NCBI RefSeq assembly: GCF_000425805.1
Contig: NZ_AUED01000001.1
Span: 372,001 to 436,000, forward strand
Reading direction: 5' to 3'
Source: Pseudomonas vranovensis DSM 16006
Lineage (GTDB): Bacteria > Pseudomonadota > Gammaproteobacteria > Pseudomonadales > Pseudomonadaceae
Length of the DNA: 64,000 nt
Made by a program: the position numbers and the translations under genes. Below, one piece after another: positions 8,897 to 17,781 of the stretch; position 1 is the stretch's first letter; each line of letters begins with the position of its first letter. The notes under the pieces were generated by a model. That model was given only the letters and a program-made list of their open reading frames with translations, had not been told where the DNA came from and did not search any database.

Positions 8897-9397
8897 CTAA
8901 CGCGGGGCAAGCCCGCTCCTGCAGGCTTGGCGCAAGTGTTCGATCACCTCATCCACCGCGGGTCCTTCGATGGCCGGCGGGGTGGGGCTTTCGCCGAACT
9001 CCCGCCAGATGAACAACGTCAGCTCCGCGCCATCAGTGAGGTTTTGCGCCGCTTCCCGCGAGCCGAAGCCTTGCAGCGCCCGATAACGCTCATCCCGCCA
9101 GAATGCCCGCTCCACCCAGTCATACACCGGGATGAAATGAAAGTGCAGCGCCAGCCCCGGCATGTGTCCGTAGCGGCTGATGTACAGCCATCTGGGCTTG
9201 AGTTCGGTTTCCATGATCCGTTGCACGTCGGCCATCAAACTACCCATCTGCACCAGTGCCTCAGGCGGCAGGTCGGCCAGCGAGTTGATCTGCGCGCGGG
9301 TGCCCAGCATCAGGTAACCCGGCAGGGCAGAGGCCAGGTGATGGTTGAGGATCCAGTGTTCGGTCTCGTACAGGATGTGCGACTGCGCAATTTCCAT
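8897..9397 (-). CDS. HIT-family protein
   Basis: A 166-residue histidine-triad-type protein (nucleotide hydrolase/transferase superfamily). The motif region GHMPGLALHFHFIPVYDWV is a divergent form of the HxHxHxx signature, so activity is not assured. The last nine or so codons (ending ACRSGLAPR) come from a REP repeat that covers the 3' end. It lies 12 bp downstream of the Lrp-type regulator and probably shares its transcript. Confidence 0.8.
   Translation of the reverse strand: MEIAQSHILYETEHWILNHHLASALPGYLMLGTRAQINSLADLPPEALVQMGSLMADVQRIMETELKPRWLYISRYGHMPGLALHFHFIPVYDWVERAFWRDERYRALQGFGSREAAQNLTDGAELTLFIWREFGESPTPPAIEGPAVDEVIEHLRQACRSGLAPR
8901..8925. repeat. REP-type palindromic repeat
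   Basis: CGCGGGGCAAGCCCGCTCCT plus GCAGG matches the Pseudomonas REP core, with the internal palindrome GCGGG...CCCGC. It overlaps the 3' end of the HIT gene. Further copies lie at 15626-15714 and 17710-17781. Confidence 0.8.
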
Positions 9398-9409
9398 TCG
9401 CCAGGGTCC

Positions 9410-9883
9410 TTAAGCGTGGGAGACCAGGGGCACGTGCAAGGTCGACTTGACCCGCTCCAGCACCACGATGGTCCTGAACCATTTCACATTGGGGTTATCG
9501 TGGAAAAGGCGCTGGGTGAGGGCCTGGAACTCGCCCATGCTCGCCACCGTCAGCACCAGCATGAAGTCGGCGTCACCGGTGACGTAGTAGCACTGCTGGA
9601 TTTCAGGCCCCGAAAACGCCTGTTTCATCACCTGAAGGTCCGCCGACTGGGTGCGGTCGGCGTGTACCTCGACCATCAAGGTGATCACCTGGCCGACTTT
9701 TTCCGGGTCGATCACTGCCGTGTTGGCCTGGATGTACCCGGCCTTTTTTAGCCGCTGCATGCGTCGTTGCACCGACGCCGTGGACAGGTGTATCCGCTCG
9801 GCCAGTTCGCGCAAGGGCAGGCTGTTGTCCTGTTGCAAGGCGTCGAGCAGTGCTAGGTCGAAGTCGTCGAGCGCAGTATTCAT
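9410..9883 (-). CDS. Lrp/AsnC-family transcriptional regulator
   Basis: A 157-residue regulator with an N-terminal winged HTH (LLDALQQDNSLPLRELAERI then STASVQRRMQRLKKAGYI, about residues 10-55) and a C-terminal RAM/ligand domain ending in the FRTIVVLERVKST region. Lrp-type proteins assemble as octamers and sense amino acids. The ATG at 9883 gives the standard family length. It is divergent from an EamA/RarD exporter with about 100 bp between, the usual arrangement for a regulator of an amino-acid exporter. Confidence 0.9.
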   Translation of the reverse strand: MNTALDDFDLALLDALQQDNSLPLRELAERIHLSTASVQRRMQRLKKAGYIQANTAVIDPEKVGQVITLMVEVHADRTQSADLQVMKQAFSGPEIQQCYYVTGDADFMLVLTVASMGEFQALTQRLFHDNPNVKWFRTIVVLERVKSTLHVPLVSHA

Positions 9884-9982
9884 GTGCAAGATTTTCTCAT
9901 TTGCTGGGTGGAAAACGAGGGCACTTATCAGGCGCAACGCAATAAATTATCACCCTCTGCCCCTGACCAGAAGGCTTGCACC

Positions 9983-10918
9983 ATGGACACTCGCACCCCC
10001 AATGCCACCCTTGGCGTTGTGCTCAATATTCTCGCCTCGGTGCTCTTCGCGGTGATGTATGCCTATACCCACTTGCTGCAAGACCTCGGTGGTGAGGAAA
10101 TCTACGGCTGGCGCATCCTGCTGACGGTGCCTTGCCTGACCCTGATGGTGATCGCCAGCGGCCATTGGCACGAAGTACGCCGCCTGTTTGCGCGGGTGTT
10201 TGAAGAACGCCTGTTCTGGGCAGTGCGCCTGCTGTCGGCGGCGCTGCTCGGTGTGCAGTTGTGGTTGTTCATGTGGGCACCGATCAATGGCTATGGCCTG
10301 GATGTGTCGCTGGGTTACTTTCTGATGCCGTTGACCATGGTCATTGTCGGTCGCCTGGCCTTCAAGGACAGCATCAGCCGGCTGCAACTACTGGCATGTG
10401 CGTTGGCGGCGCTGGGCGTCATCAACCAGATTGCCATTGCCAAGGCCATTACCTGGCCGGTGCTGGCGGTGGGATTGGGCTATCCGCTGTACTTCTGGCT
10501 GCGTCGGGTCAGCGACAGCAATACCATGGGTGGGCTGTGGTTCGACATGAGCCTGAGCCTGCCGGTCAGCCTGTTGCTGGTATTCAAGGGCGGGGTGGTG
10601 CTGGGTGTGGCCGGCAGTGGTTCGAGCTTGCCCTGGCTGGTAATGGGCCTGGGGGCGATCAGCGCCTCGGCCCTGGCCTTGCAGGCGCTGTCGGGGCCGC
10701 GCCTGAACCTGACCCTGTTCGGCCTGTTGATCTACGTTGAGCCGGTGTTGCTGGTACTGGCCTCGGTGCTGCTGGGGGAGACTATCGCACCAGCGCAATG
10801 GCCGACGTACATTGCCATCTGGCTGGCGGTGCTGGTGCTGGTGCTGGAAGGGATGATGAGCCTGGGCATCCGTCGTCGCGCTTATTCGCCCAGCCGCTGC
10901 TCCCGTGAAGGCGGATAG
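9983..10918 (+). CDS. EamA/RarD-family transporter
   Basis: A 311-residue protein with ten hydrophobic helices, resembling RarD: LNILASVLFAVMYAYTHLLQ as helix 1 and LVLASVLLGETIAPAQWPTY near the C-terminus. Probably an inner-membrane metabolite exporter, controlled by the divergent Lrp-type regulator. Its 3' end overlaps the end of the convergent GlxA-type regulator gene by 37 bp. Start at 9983 chosen by family alignment; the longer upstream extension would run through the divergent promoter. Confidence 0.85.
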   Translation: MDTRTPNATLGVVLNILASVLFAVMYAYTHLLQDLGGEEIYGWRILLTVPCLTLMVIASGHWHEVRRLFARVFEERLFWAVRLLSAALLGVQLWLFMWAPINGYGLDVSLGYFLMPLTMVIVGRLAFKDSISRLQLLACALAALGVINQIAIAKAITWPVLAVGLGYPLYFWLRRVSDSNTMGGLWFDMSLSLPVSLLLVFKGGVVLGVAGSGSSLPWLVMGLGAISASALALQALSGPRLNLTLFGLLIYVEPVLLVLASVLLGETIAPAQWPTYIAIWLAVLVLVLEGMMSLGIRRRAYSPSRCSREGG

Positions 10919-11844
10919 CCGAAGTAGGCGCTGTAGCACTTGCTGAAGTGCGACACCGAGACAAAGCCGCAGGCGATGGCGACATCCATCAGTGGCAGGT
11001 CCGAATACTGCAACAGGCGCCGGCTCTTGGTGATGCGCAGTTCCATGTAGTAGCGGCTGGGCGAGGTACCCAGCTGGGCCTGGAACAGGCGGTCGATCTG
11101 GCGGCGCGAGCGCCCGCTGTATTCCGCCAGTTGGTCCAGGCTCAAGGTTTCTTCCAGGTTGTTTTCCATCAGCTCGACAATGGTGCGCAGTGGCGCACTC
11201 ATGGACTTTTTCGAGCTGCTGTCCACTCGCCGGAAACGCGCACCGGAAAACGCCAGGATCTCCTCGACGCCACCCGCCAGTGCCTCGCCTTGTAGCACCT
11301 TGAGCAACGCCAGCATCATTTCCAGCGCGCCGTTGGGGCTGGCGGCGGTCAAGCGGTTGCGGTCCAGCACAAAGCTTGCCGGGGTGATGGTGCTCTGCGC
11401 ACTGCGCTCGGCGAGGCTCGCCCGTTGTTCGGGGTGGATGGTGCAGCTGTAGTTGTCCAGAACCCCGGCGCGGCCGAGAAAATAGGCGCCGTTCCACAAC
11501 CCGCCCAGGGCCAGGCCATGGGCGTCGGCATCGACCAGCAAGCGGTCGAGTTCGGGGTATTTGAGCGGCGTGCGCAGGCCGCCGCAGACTACCAGCAGGT
11601 CCAGTGACTCCAGCGCGTTGCGCTCGATACGGGTCGCATAGATATCCAGGCCCAGGTCGCTGGTCACGCGTTCGCTGCCCAGCGACAGCGGGGTGATGGC
11701 GAACAACTCGGCTTGCAGCAGGTTGGCGGTGACCAGCACATCCATGGCCACGGTGAAGCTGGCCATGGAAAAGTTCTCCAGCAGCAAGAAGCCCACGCGG
11801 TAGGCCGGCGCGGACGGGCTCTGGGGGTGTTTGAGATTCAGCAT
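10882..11844 (-). CDS. GlxA-family transcriptional regulator (DJ-1/PfpI plus AraC domains)
   Basis: A 320-residue regulator. Residues 15-185 form a class I amidotransferase-like DJ-1/PfpI domain (FLLLENFSMASFTVAMDVL, GGLWNGAYFLGRAG), normally non-enzymatic in this family. Residues 215-315 form an AraC HTH pair ending VAIACGFVSVSHFSKCYSAY and FGYPPSREQR. Relatives control amino-acid or quaternary-amine catabolism in Pseudomonas; the effector here is unknown. ATG at 11844 gives the usual family N-terminus. Confidence 0.88.
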   Translation of the reverse strand: MLNLKHPQSPSAPAYRVGFLLLENFSMASFTVAMDVLVTANLLQAELFAITPLSLGSERVTSDLGLDIYATRIERNALESLDLLVVCGGLRTPLKYPELDRLLVDADAHGLALGGLWNGAYFLGRAGVLDNYSCTIHPEQRASLAERSAQSTITPASFVLDRNRLTAASPNGALEMMLALLKVLQGEALAGGVEEILAFSGARFRRVDSSSKKSMSAPLRTIVELMENNLEETLSLDQLAEYSGRSRRQIDRLFQAQLGTSPSRYYMELRITKSRRLLQYSDLPLMDVAIACGFVSVSHFSKCYSAYFGYPPSREQRLGE

Positions 11845-12051
11845 GTTTGTTGTACTGGTTTTCTGGCTGAAGTGACGAGGGGTGGGCAATTTGAGCTCCG
11901 CAGGGCAGGGGTGACGGCACCGCTGGATGATGCCAGAGATTGGCACTTTGCACCGCGTCTCGATGTGCGTGTGGCGTATCGCTTTCGCGTCCGGGATAGG
12001 GCCTAATCGAAGGTACACACCTGACGCTCGCGCCACACATGGAGCCGCGAC

Positions 12052-12594
12052 ATGCCCACATCCCACCTTGACCCGCTGCGCCGCGAGATCGTGCAACTGC
12101 AGGTCACGCCACCTCCCGCGCCCTGGCAGTTGAAGGCGCGCCTTAGCATCGTGGGCCTGATGGAAGTCGGCTTTGACCGCGACAGCGAGCTGTTGCTGGT
12201 CGCCTCAAGTTCCGGGCGCAGCGTGATTGACTGCCACACCGGCGAAAAGGTCGCGCGCGACCGCACCGACAACTTGGGCAGCGACCGCTTTCTGGAAACC
12301 CGGGGCCTGGGGCCGTTGCGGGACCGGGTGATCCCTATGGCCGGAATACATGGTGGCCGCCTGCCGGTGGCCACTGCCGACGGCTGGATGATCGAAGACA
12401 TCACCCTGGCCTGGCCCGAGCAGCACTTGCTGCTGGTCGAGCCAGGGTCGTGGCTGCACGGCGCGCGGTATCATCGGCCAGCGGTGTTTCACAAGTTGGG
12501 GGTGGAGCTTGAAGTGCGCGCGTTCGGGTTTTCCTATAGCGGCCTGAGCCTGGTGCTGGCGACAGCTGGAGAGCTGGTGGTTTTTGGCCGGTAA
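12052..12594 (+). CDS. Conserved protein of unknown function
   Basis: A 180-residue soluble protein, ATG at 12052 after GGAGCCGCGAC. Mostly beta-strand pattern with repeated phrases such as LLLVASSSGRSVID and LVLATAGELVVFGR. This could be a beta-sandwich or a degenerate propeller blade pair; I do not recognise the family. It is divergent from the GlxA regulator (about 200 bp between) and precedes the TonB receptor. Confidence 0.65.
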   Translation: MPTSHLDPLRREIVQLQVTPPPAPWQLKARLSIVGLMEVGFDRDSELLLVASSSGRSVIDCHTGEKVARDRTDNLGSDRFLETRGLGPLRDRVIPMAGIHGGRLPVATADGWMIEDITLAWPEQHLLLVEPGSWLHGARYHRPAVFHKLGVELEVRAFGFSYSGLSLVLATAGELVVFGR

Positions 12595-12617
12595 TCTTTT
12601 ATGTTTCGCTCCTTATT

Positions 12618-12635
12618 GTTATGTTATTACATAAT
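12618..12635. promoter_or_regulatory. Probable Zur box upstream of TonB receptor
   Basis: GTTATGTTATTACATAAT is a near-palindrome (GTTATGT/ACATAAT arms) that closely resembles the gammaproteobacterial Zur consensus built on GTTATGTTATAACATAAC. It fits a Fur box (GATAATGATAATCATTATC) less well. It lies 16 bp before the receptor start codon and just upstream of its ribosome site. Zinc-responsive repression is inferred. Confidence 0.6.
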
Positions 12636-12650
12636 TTTAAGGAGCCTCCC

Positions 12651-14744
12651 ATGTACGCCCCCTTCGCAAGGTTGTCCCTCGGTTTGTCTGTTTCATTGCT
12701 TGCCTTGCCAGCAGCGGCCGCCGCCCCGGTCTTGCTCGATGCCTTGAGCGTCACCGATCGCCCACTCGAAGAAACCGCCAATGGCCCCGTGCAGGGCTAT
12801 CGCGCGACCCGTTCAAGCACAGCAACCCGGACGGATACCGACATTCGCGACACGCCCCAGAGCATTGCCGTGGTGCCGAGCCAGGTGCTCGATGACCTCA
12901 ACACCACGCGTATCGACCGCGCCCTGGATTTTGCCGGCGGCGTGAGTCGGCAGAACAATTTCGGTGGCCTGACTTTCCTCAACTACAGCGTGCGTGGCTT
13001 TACTACCGGCGAGTTGTACAAGAACGGCTTTGCCGTCAACCGTGGCAGTTACAGCGCTCCGGACACCTCGAACATCGAGCGCATCGAAGTGCTCAAGGGA
13101 CCGGCAGCCAGCTTGTATGGGCGAGGGGATCCGGGCGGGCTGGTGAACATCGTCACCAAGCGGCCTCAAGCCGAGGCCTTCACTCACTTCAAAGCGAGCG
13201 CCGGCAGTTGGGACCGTTACCGCAGCAGCCTGGACGTGAACACGCCCCTGAGCGAAGACGGCCGTGTGCTTTCACGGGTGAACATGGCGGTGGAGGACAA
13301 TGGCAGCTTTCGCGATTACGTCGGCAGCGAGCGGCGCATCGTCAGCCCCTCGCTGAGCTGGCAGTTGAGCCCGGACACTCTGGTGTCGCTCGACAGCGAG
13401 TTCTCGCGCACCGAGTCAGTGTTCGACCGCGGTATACCGGCGGTGAACAACGAGCTGGGACCGGTCAGCCGCTCGCGTTTTTTCGGCGAGCCCAATGACG
13501 GGCGTATCCGCAACGACAACCAGACGCTCGACCTGACCCTGGAACACTACCTTTCCGAAAACTGGAAGCTGCGCCTGGCCAACCATTACACCCAGGGCCG
13601 ACTCAAGGGCAACAGTTCCGAGCCGCAACGCCTGGTGGGCAATACGCTCAGCCGTTTTTATCGCGAGCGCAGTTTCGAGTGGAACGACACCATCACCCAG
13701 GCCGAGCTGCACGGCGAGTTCGACGTTGGCAGTTGGCAACACCAGAGCCTGATCGGCCTCGAATACGAGAACTACCGCAACAGCCAGAAGTACCCGCAGA
13801 GCGTGACGACACCCGCCTATGGCCTGGACATCTACAACCCGGTGTATGGCAAACCCAAGCCTGCGCTGGTCAACCCCAACGACTTCTTCGAACGCACCGA
13901 AAGCTATGCGCTCAACCTGCAGGACCAGATCACCTTCACCGAGCGCCTGCGCGGCCTGGTCGGCGTGCGACTGGAGCACATCGAACAGACGGCGCAGAAC
14001 CGCACCAGCCAAGTCAGCAACACGCAGAAGAAAGACGTGGCCACCCCGCGTGTGGGGCTGCTGTACCAGCTGACTCCTGAAGTCGGTGTGTTCGCCAATG
14101 CGTCCACCTCGTTCAAGCCCAACAGCATCGGTACCCGGGGCCAGGTGTACAAGCCGGAGAAGGGCCTGGGTTACGAGACGGGCTTGAAGCTCGACCTGTT
14201 CGACAGCCGCCTGGGCGCGACCCTGGCGCTGTTTCACATCGACAAGGAAAACGTCATCACCACCGATGCCTTTGGTGACAGCATCGCAGCCGGAAAGGCG
14301 CGCAGCCAGGGCGTCGACCTGCAGTTCAGCGGCCAGCTCAGCGAAGCGCTGCGGGTAATTGGCGCCTATGCCTATATCGATGCCGAAGTGACCAAGGGCG
14401 ATGCCAACCTGCCCAAGGGCAGCGACCTGCTGGGTATACCGCAACACAGCGCAAGCCTGATGGCCGTGTATGAATTCCAGAGCGGATTTCTGCAGGGGTC
14501 GGATGTAGGCGCGGCGGCCAACTATGTCGGTGAGCGCTCGGGGCAGGCGGGCAGCAGCTTCCGGCTGCCGAGCTACAGCACGGTGGATTTGCTGGCCCAC
14601 TATAAGGTGAGTGAAGACGCCACTGTCGGGCTCAACCTGAACAACCTGTTCGACCGCAAGTACTACGAGCGCGGCTACAACGCGGTGTGGAACCTGCCGG
14701 GCGAGCCGCGCAACTTGATGGTCAGTTTGAGCCTGGCGCTTTGA
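12651..14744 (+). CDS. TonB-dependent outer-membrane receptor (metallophore type)
   Basis: A 697-residue outer-membrane receptor. Signal peptide residues 1-25 (ends AAAAAP). The plug domain, about 45-175, carries IRDTPQSIAVVPSQVL and IERIEVLKGPAASLYGRGDP, both siderophore-receptor hallmarks. The beta-barrel ends NLMVSLSLAL with a terminal hydrophobic residue. Clean AAGGAG ribosome site at 12639. The upstream element looks like a Zur rather than a Fur box, so the ligand may be a zinc-metallophore complex, although the sequence class is 'siderophore receptor'. Confidence 0.92.
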   Translation: MYAPFARLSLGLSVSLLALPAAAAAPVLLDALSVTDRPLEETANGPVQGYRATRSSTATRTDTDIRDTPQSIAVVPSQVLDDLNTTRIDRALDFAGGVSRQNNFGGLTFLNYSVRGFTTGELYKNGFAVNRGSYSAPDTSNIERIEVLKGPAASLYGRGDPGGLVNIVTKRPQAEAFTHFKASAGSWDRYRSSLDVNTPLSEDGRVLSRVNMAVEDNGSFRDYVGSERRIVSPSLSWQLSPDTLVSLDSEFSRTESVFDRGIPAVNNELGPVSRSRFFGEPNDGRIRNDNQTLDLTLEHYLSENWKLRLANHYTQGRLKGNSSEPQRLVGNTLSRFYRERSFEWNDTITQAELHGEFDVGSWQHQSLIGLEYENYRNSQKYPQSVTTPAYGLDIYNPVYGKPKPALVNPNDFFERTESYALNLQDQITFTERLRGLVGVRLEHIEQTAQNRTSQVSNTQKKDVATPRVGLLYQLTPEVGVFANASTSFKPNSIGTRGQVYKPEKGLGYETGLKLDLFDSRLGATLALFHIDKENVITTDAFGDSIAAGKARSQGVDLQFSGQLSEALRVIGAYAYIDAEVTKGDANLPKGSDLLGIPQHSASLMAVYEFQSGFLQGSDVGAAANYVGERSGQAGSSFRLPSYSTVDLLAHYKVSEDATVGLNLNNLFDRKYYERGYNAVWNLPGEPRNLMVSLSLAL

Positions 14745-14791
14745 GCCGACTATAGTTCCAGCTCTTCGCCGATTACCCTGAAAGGACTGTC

Positions 14792-15619
14792 ATGAGCGAC
14801 TCGATGGAACTGAACCGCCAGAGCTGGGACGAGAGGGCGCCGCTGCATGCGGCGTCCAGCGACTATGAAGTCGATGCGTTTGTTGCCGACCCCGCGCATT
14901 TGAGCGAGGTCGTGCGCTTCGATGTTCCACGTCTGGGCGATATCCACGGCGCACGCACGGTGCATCTGCAATGCCATATCGGTACTGACACCTTGTCGCT
15001 CGCACGACTCGGAGCCCGGGTGACGGGGCTGGATTTTTCAGCGCAATCGCTGCTTCAAGCCCGTGCCCTGGCCAAGCGTTGCGACACGTTGATCGACTAT
15101 GTCGAGTCGGATGTGTACGCCGCTGACCAGGTGTTGGAAGCGGGCAGCTTCGACCTGGTGTACACCGGCATCGGCGCGTTGATCTGGCTGCCCAGCATCG
15201 AGCGCTGGGCGCGTACCGTGGCGGCGTTGCTCAAGCCTGGTGGGCGCTTGTTCCTGCGTGAAGGGCATCCGATGCTGCTGGCGGTGAACGAGGATCATCG
15301 CGACAAACTGGTGATCGAGTTTCCGTATTTCGAGCGTGAGGCGCCGACGGTCTGGGACAGTGACCAGACCTATGTCCAGACCGACACGCCGCTGACACAG
15401 ACCGTCACCCACGAGTGGAACCATGGCCTGGGCGAGGTCGTCAGCGCCTTGCTGGGCCATGGCCTGCTGATCACTGCGCTGGTAGAGCATGACAGCATCC
15501 CGTGGGAAGCCTTGCCGGGGCAGATGAGCCTGCAGGACAACGGTGAGTGGGTATTGAGCCAGGACCGCTGGCGGCTGCCATTGAGCTATACCCTGCAGGC
15601 CATGAAACCGAGGTCATAG
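14792..15619 (+). CDS. Class I SAM-dependent methyltransferase
   Basis: A 275-residue methyltransferase. Motif I is VHLQCHIGTDTLSLARLGAR (about 55-74) with the acidic residue of VTGLDFS after it. Motif III/post-II is FDLVYTGIGALIWLPSIERW, then LLKPGGRLFLREGHP. ATG at 14792 follows GAAAGGACTGTC. It starts 47 bp after the TonB receptor and could be cotranscribed. Target unknown; small-molecule methylation is likely. Confidence 0.85.
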   Translation: MSDSMELNRQSWDERAPLHAASSDYEVDAFVADPAHLSEVVRFDVPRLGDIHGARTVHLQCHIGTDTLSLARLGARVTGLDFSAQSLLQARALAKRCDTLIDYVESDVYAADQVLEAGSFDLVYTGIGALIWLPSIERWARTVAALLKPGGRLFLREGHPMLLAVNEDHRDKLVIEFPYFEREAPTVWDSDQTYVQTDTPLTQTVTHEWNHGLGEVVSALLGHGLLITALVEHDSIPWEALPGQMSLQDNGEWVLSQDRWRLPLSYTLQAMKPRS

Positions 15620-15625
15620 ATAACC

Positions 15626-15714
15626 CTGCAGGAGCGGCGGTGCGACGTCTCGACTTGCCCCGCGATAGCGATCTGAGCGTCGCATCGCATCGCGGGGCAA
15701 GCCTGCTTCTACGG
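15626..15714. repeat. REP pair (BIME-like)
   Basis: Two inverted REP units: CTGCAGGAGCGG...CTTGCCCCGCG on the left and CGCGGGGCAAGCCTGCTTCT on the right, about 20 bp apart. They occupy the space between the methyltransferase and the topoisomerase gene; the topoisomerase stop codon lies in the right unit. Confidence 0.75.
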
Positions 15715-17616
15715 TTTGGGTTTGGCTTTGCGCGTGCTGCTCTTGCGCTTCTTCTTCCACGGCGCACGCGCCGGTGCAGGGCCGCTGATGGTCAGGCTCA
15801 ATCCGGCACAGCGCTCCACCTGCTTGGTCATCCACGCCGACTGCTTGGCGACGAACTCTTCCAGGCTCATCTCGCCACTCTGGACCATGTCCAGGGCCTG
15901 CTCCCAGATCGCGGTAGTGCCAGGGTCGGCTATGGCCCGGGGCACGCTGTCGATCAAGCCGAAGGCTGCCGGGGTGGCGCTCAAGGCCTTGCCGTTCTTG
16001 ACCAGGTAGCCGCGATCCAGCAAGCCTTGGATGATGCCGGCACGGGTGGCCTCGGTGCCGATGCCGGTGGTGTCCTTGAGTTTTTGTTTAAGGCGCGGGT
16101 CGTCCACCAGTTTGGCAACGTTCTTCATCGCCTTGATCAGGTCCCCTTCGGTGAAGGGTTTGGGCGGTTGGGTCCATAAATCCTTGAGGTTGACCTCGGC
16201 CACGGCGCAGTCCTGGCCTTCGCGCAGTGGCGGCAGTACCTGGGCCACCGGCGCTTCACGGCCTTTGGCCGGGGTCAGGGCTTCGGGCAGGGCGCGGCGC
16301 CAGCCAGGCTCGACGATCTGTTTGCCCACCGCGCGCAAGGCAAAGCCTGCGCAGTCGAAGTCGGCCTGGGTACGGTCGTACTCGTGGTTGGGCAGGAACT
16401 GCGCCAGGTAGCGGGCCCGGATCAGGGTATAGACCGCCTTGTACTTGGCCGGCAAGCGTGACGGATCACTGGCCGCGGCAGTCGGGATGATACCGTGGTG
16501 GGCGCTGACCTTGGCGTCGTTCCAGGCCCGTGAGCGGCGCTGGGCTTGCAAGTGCCCCTGTAACGGCGCAAGGCTTGGATCGGCGCGCAGCAAGGCGGCA
16601 AGAATGGTCGGTGCCTCGGCGTGCTGGCTCAACGGCAGGTAGCCGCAGTCGCTGCGCGGGTAGGTGATGAGCTTGTGGGTTTCGTACAGCGCCTGGGCGA
16701 TGTCGAGGGTTTCCTGGGCGCCGAGGCCGAGTTTCTTCGAGCACAGCTCCTGCAGGGTGCCGAGGTCGAAGGGCAGCGGTGCGGCTTCACGCACGCGCTC
16801 AGTGGCCACGTTTACCACCCGGGCAGCGACCGCATTGCCGATGGCTGCTGCAGCCTGCCGGGCCAGGGCTTGATTGAGACAGCGGCCCTGATCGTCGCAG
16901 GCGTCTTCGGCGGCCCGCCATTGCGCGGTGAAGCGGGTGCCCGCGCTGTCGAGCTGTACATCAATGGCCCAGAACGCCACTGGCACGAAATCGGCGATGC
17001 TGCGGTCGCGGTCAACCACCAGGCGCAGGGTCGGCGTTTGCACCCGGCCTACGGGCAGCACGCCCTGGTAGCCGGACTGACGTCCGAGCAGGGTGAAGAG
17101 CCGGCTCATGTTCATGCCGATCAACCAGTCGGCACGCGAGCGACCCAGGGCCGAGTGATACAGGCTGAAGGTCTCGGTGCCGGGCTTGAGCGCGGCCAGG
17201 GCCTTGCGAATCGAGGCGTCATCCAGCGCCGACAACCACAACCGGCGAATCGGTCCGCGATAGCGGCAGTGTTCCACCAGCTCCCGGGCGATCATCTCCC
17301 CCTCACGGTCGGCATCGGTGGCGATTACCAGCTCCCGGGCTTCACCGAGCAGGCGCTTGACTGCCTTGAACTGGCTGGCAGTCTTGGGCTTGACCAGCAT
17401 CTTCCACTGGCTGGGAATGATCGGCAGGTCGGCCAGAACCCAGCGCTTGTAGCGGGCATCGTAGCTGTCGGGCGGAGCGGTTTCGAGCAGGTGGCCGATG
17501 CACCAGGTGACGGTGACATCGGTACCTACCCAGCAGCCATCGCCCCGGCGGTTGGCGCCGAGGACCTTGGCGATATCCTTGGCCTGGGAGGGTTTTTCGC
17601 AGAGAAACAGGCGCAT
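15709..17616 (-). CDS. topB: DNA topoisomerase III
   Basis: A 635-residue type IA topoisomerase that relaxes and decatenates DNA by single-strand passage. The N-terminus MRLFLCEKPSQAKDIAKVLG begins the Toprim domain, whose acidic motif is seen in ATDADREGEM. The active-site tyrosine is in KLITYPRSDCGYLP. The C-terminus is lysine/arginine-rich (KKKRKSSTRKAKPKP). The start at 17616 gives the family N-terminus; longer in-frame sequence runs into REP elements and is rejected. Confidence 0.93.
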   Translation of the reverse strand: MRLFLCEKPSQAKDIAKVLGANRRGDGCWVGTDVTVTWCIGHLLETAPPDSYDARYKRWVLADLPIIPSQWKMLVKPKTASQFKAVKRLLGEARELVIATDADREGEMIARELVEHCRYRGPIRRLWLSALDDASIRKALAALKPGTETFSLYHSALGRSRADWLIGMNMSRLFTLLGRQSGYQGVLPVGRVQTPTLRLVVDRDRSIADFVPVAFWAIDVQLDSAGTRFTAQWRAAEDACDDQGRCLNQALARQAAAAIGNAVAARVVNVATERVREAAPLPFDLGTLQELCSKKLGLGAQETLDIAQALYETHKLITYPRSDCGYLPLSQHAEAPTILAALLRADPSLAPLQGHLQAQRRSRAWNDAKVSAHHGIIPTAAASDPSRLPAKYKAVYTLIRARYLAQFLPNHEYDRTQADFDCAGFALRAVGKQIVEPGWRRALPEALTPAKGREAPVAQVLPPLREGQDCAVAEVNLKDLWTQPPKPFTEGDLIKAMKNVAKLVDDPRLKQKLKDTTGIGTEATRAGIIQGLLDRGYLVKNGKALSATPAAFGLIDSVPRAIADPGTTAIWEQALDMVQSGEMSLEEFVAKQSAWMTKQVERCAGLSLTISGPAPARAPWKKKRKSSTRKAKPKP

Positions 17617-17709
17617 GCCGGCGGGGTGTCGTTCTGTGGCTGGGGAGGGCATAGCATGCGCAGGAACGAAGGGAGTGGCAAGTTTTATCTGTATGCATAT
17701 ACAGCTTTG

Positions 17710-17781
17710 TGGGGCGGGCTTGTTCCGCGCCAGCGATCGGGCAGTTACATCGCTGTCGCGGGGCAAGCCCGCTCCTGCAGG
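17710..17781. repeat. REP pair (BIME-like)
   Basis: Opposed REP units, GTGGGGCGGGCTTGTTCCGC and CGCGGGGCAAGCCCGCTCCT, separated by about 25 bp. They fill most of the gap between topB and the metY-like gene, both of which read leftward. Confidence 0.75.

Noticed and set aside
10388..12061. 557-codon minus-strand frame overlapping RarD and the GlxA-type regulator
   Set aside because: Shadow frame of GC-rich coding DNA; the same strand carries a clear GlxA-type gene in another frame, and no domain is seen.
12618..12635. Fur box before the TonB receptor
   Set aside because: The arms fit the Zur consensus better than GATAATGATAATCATTATC; kept as Zur with moderate confidence.
13416..14600. 394-codon minus-strand frame opposite the TonB receptor
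   Set aside because: Shadow frame; the receptor frame is complete with signal peptide and barrel end.
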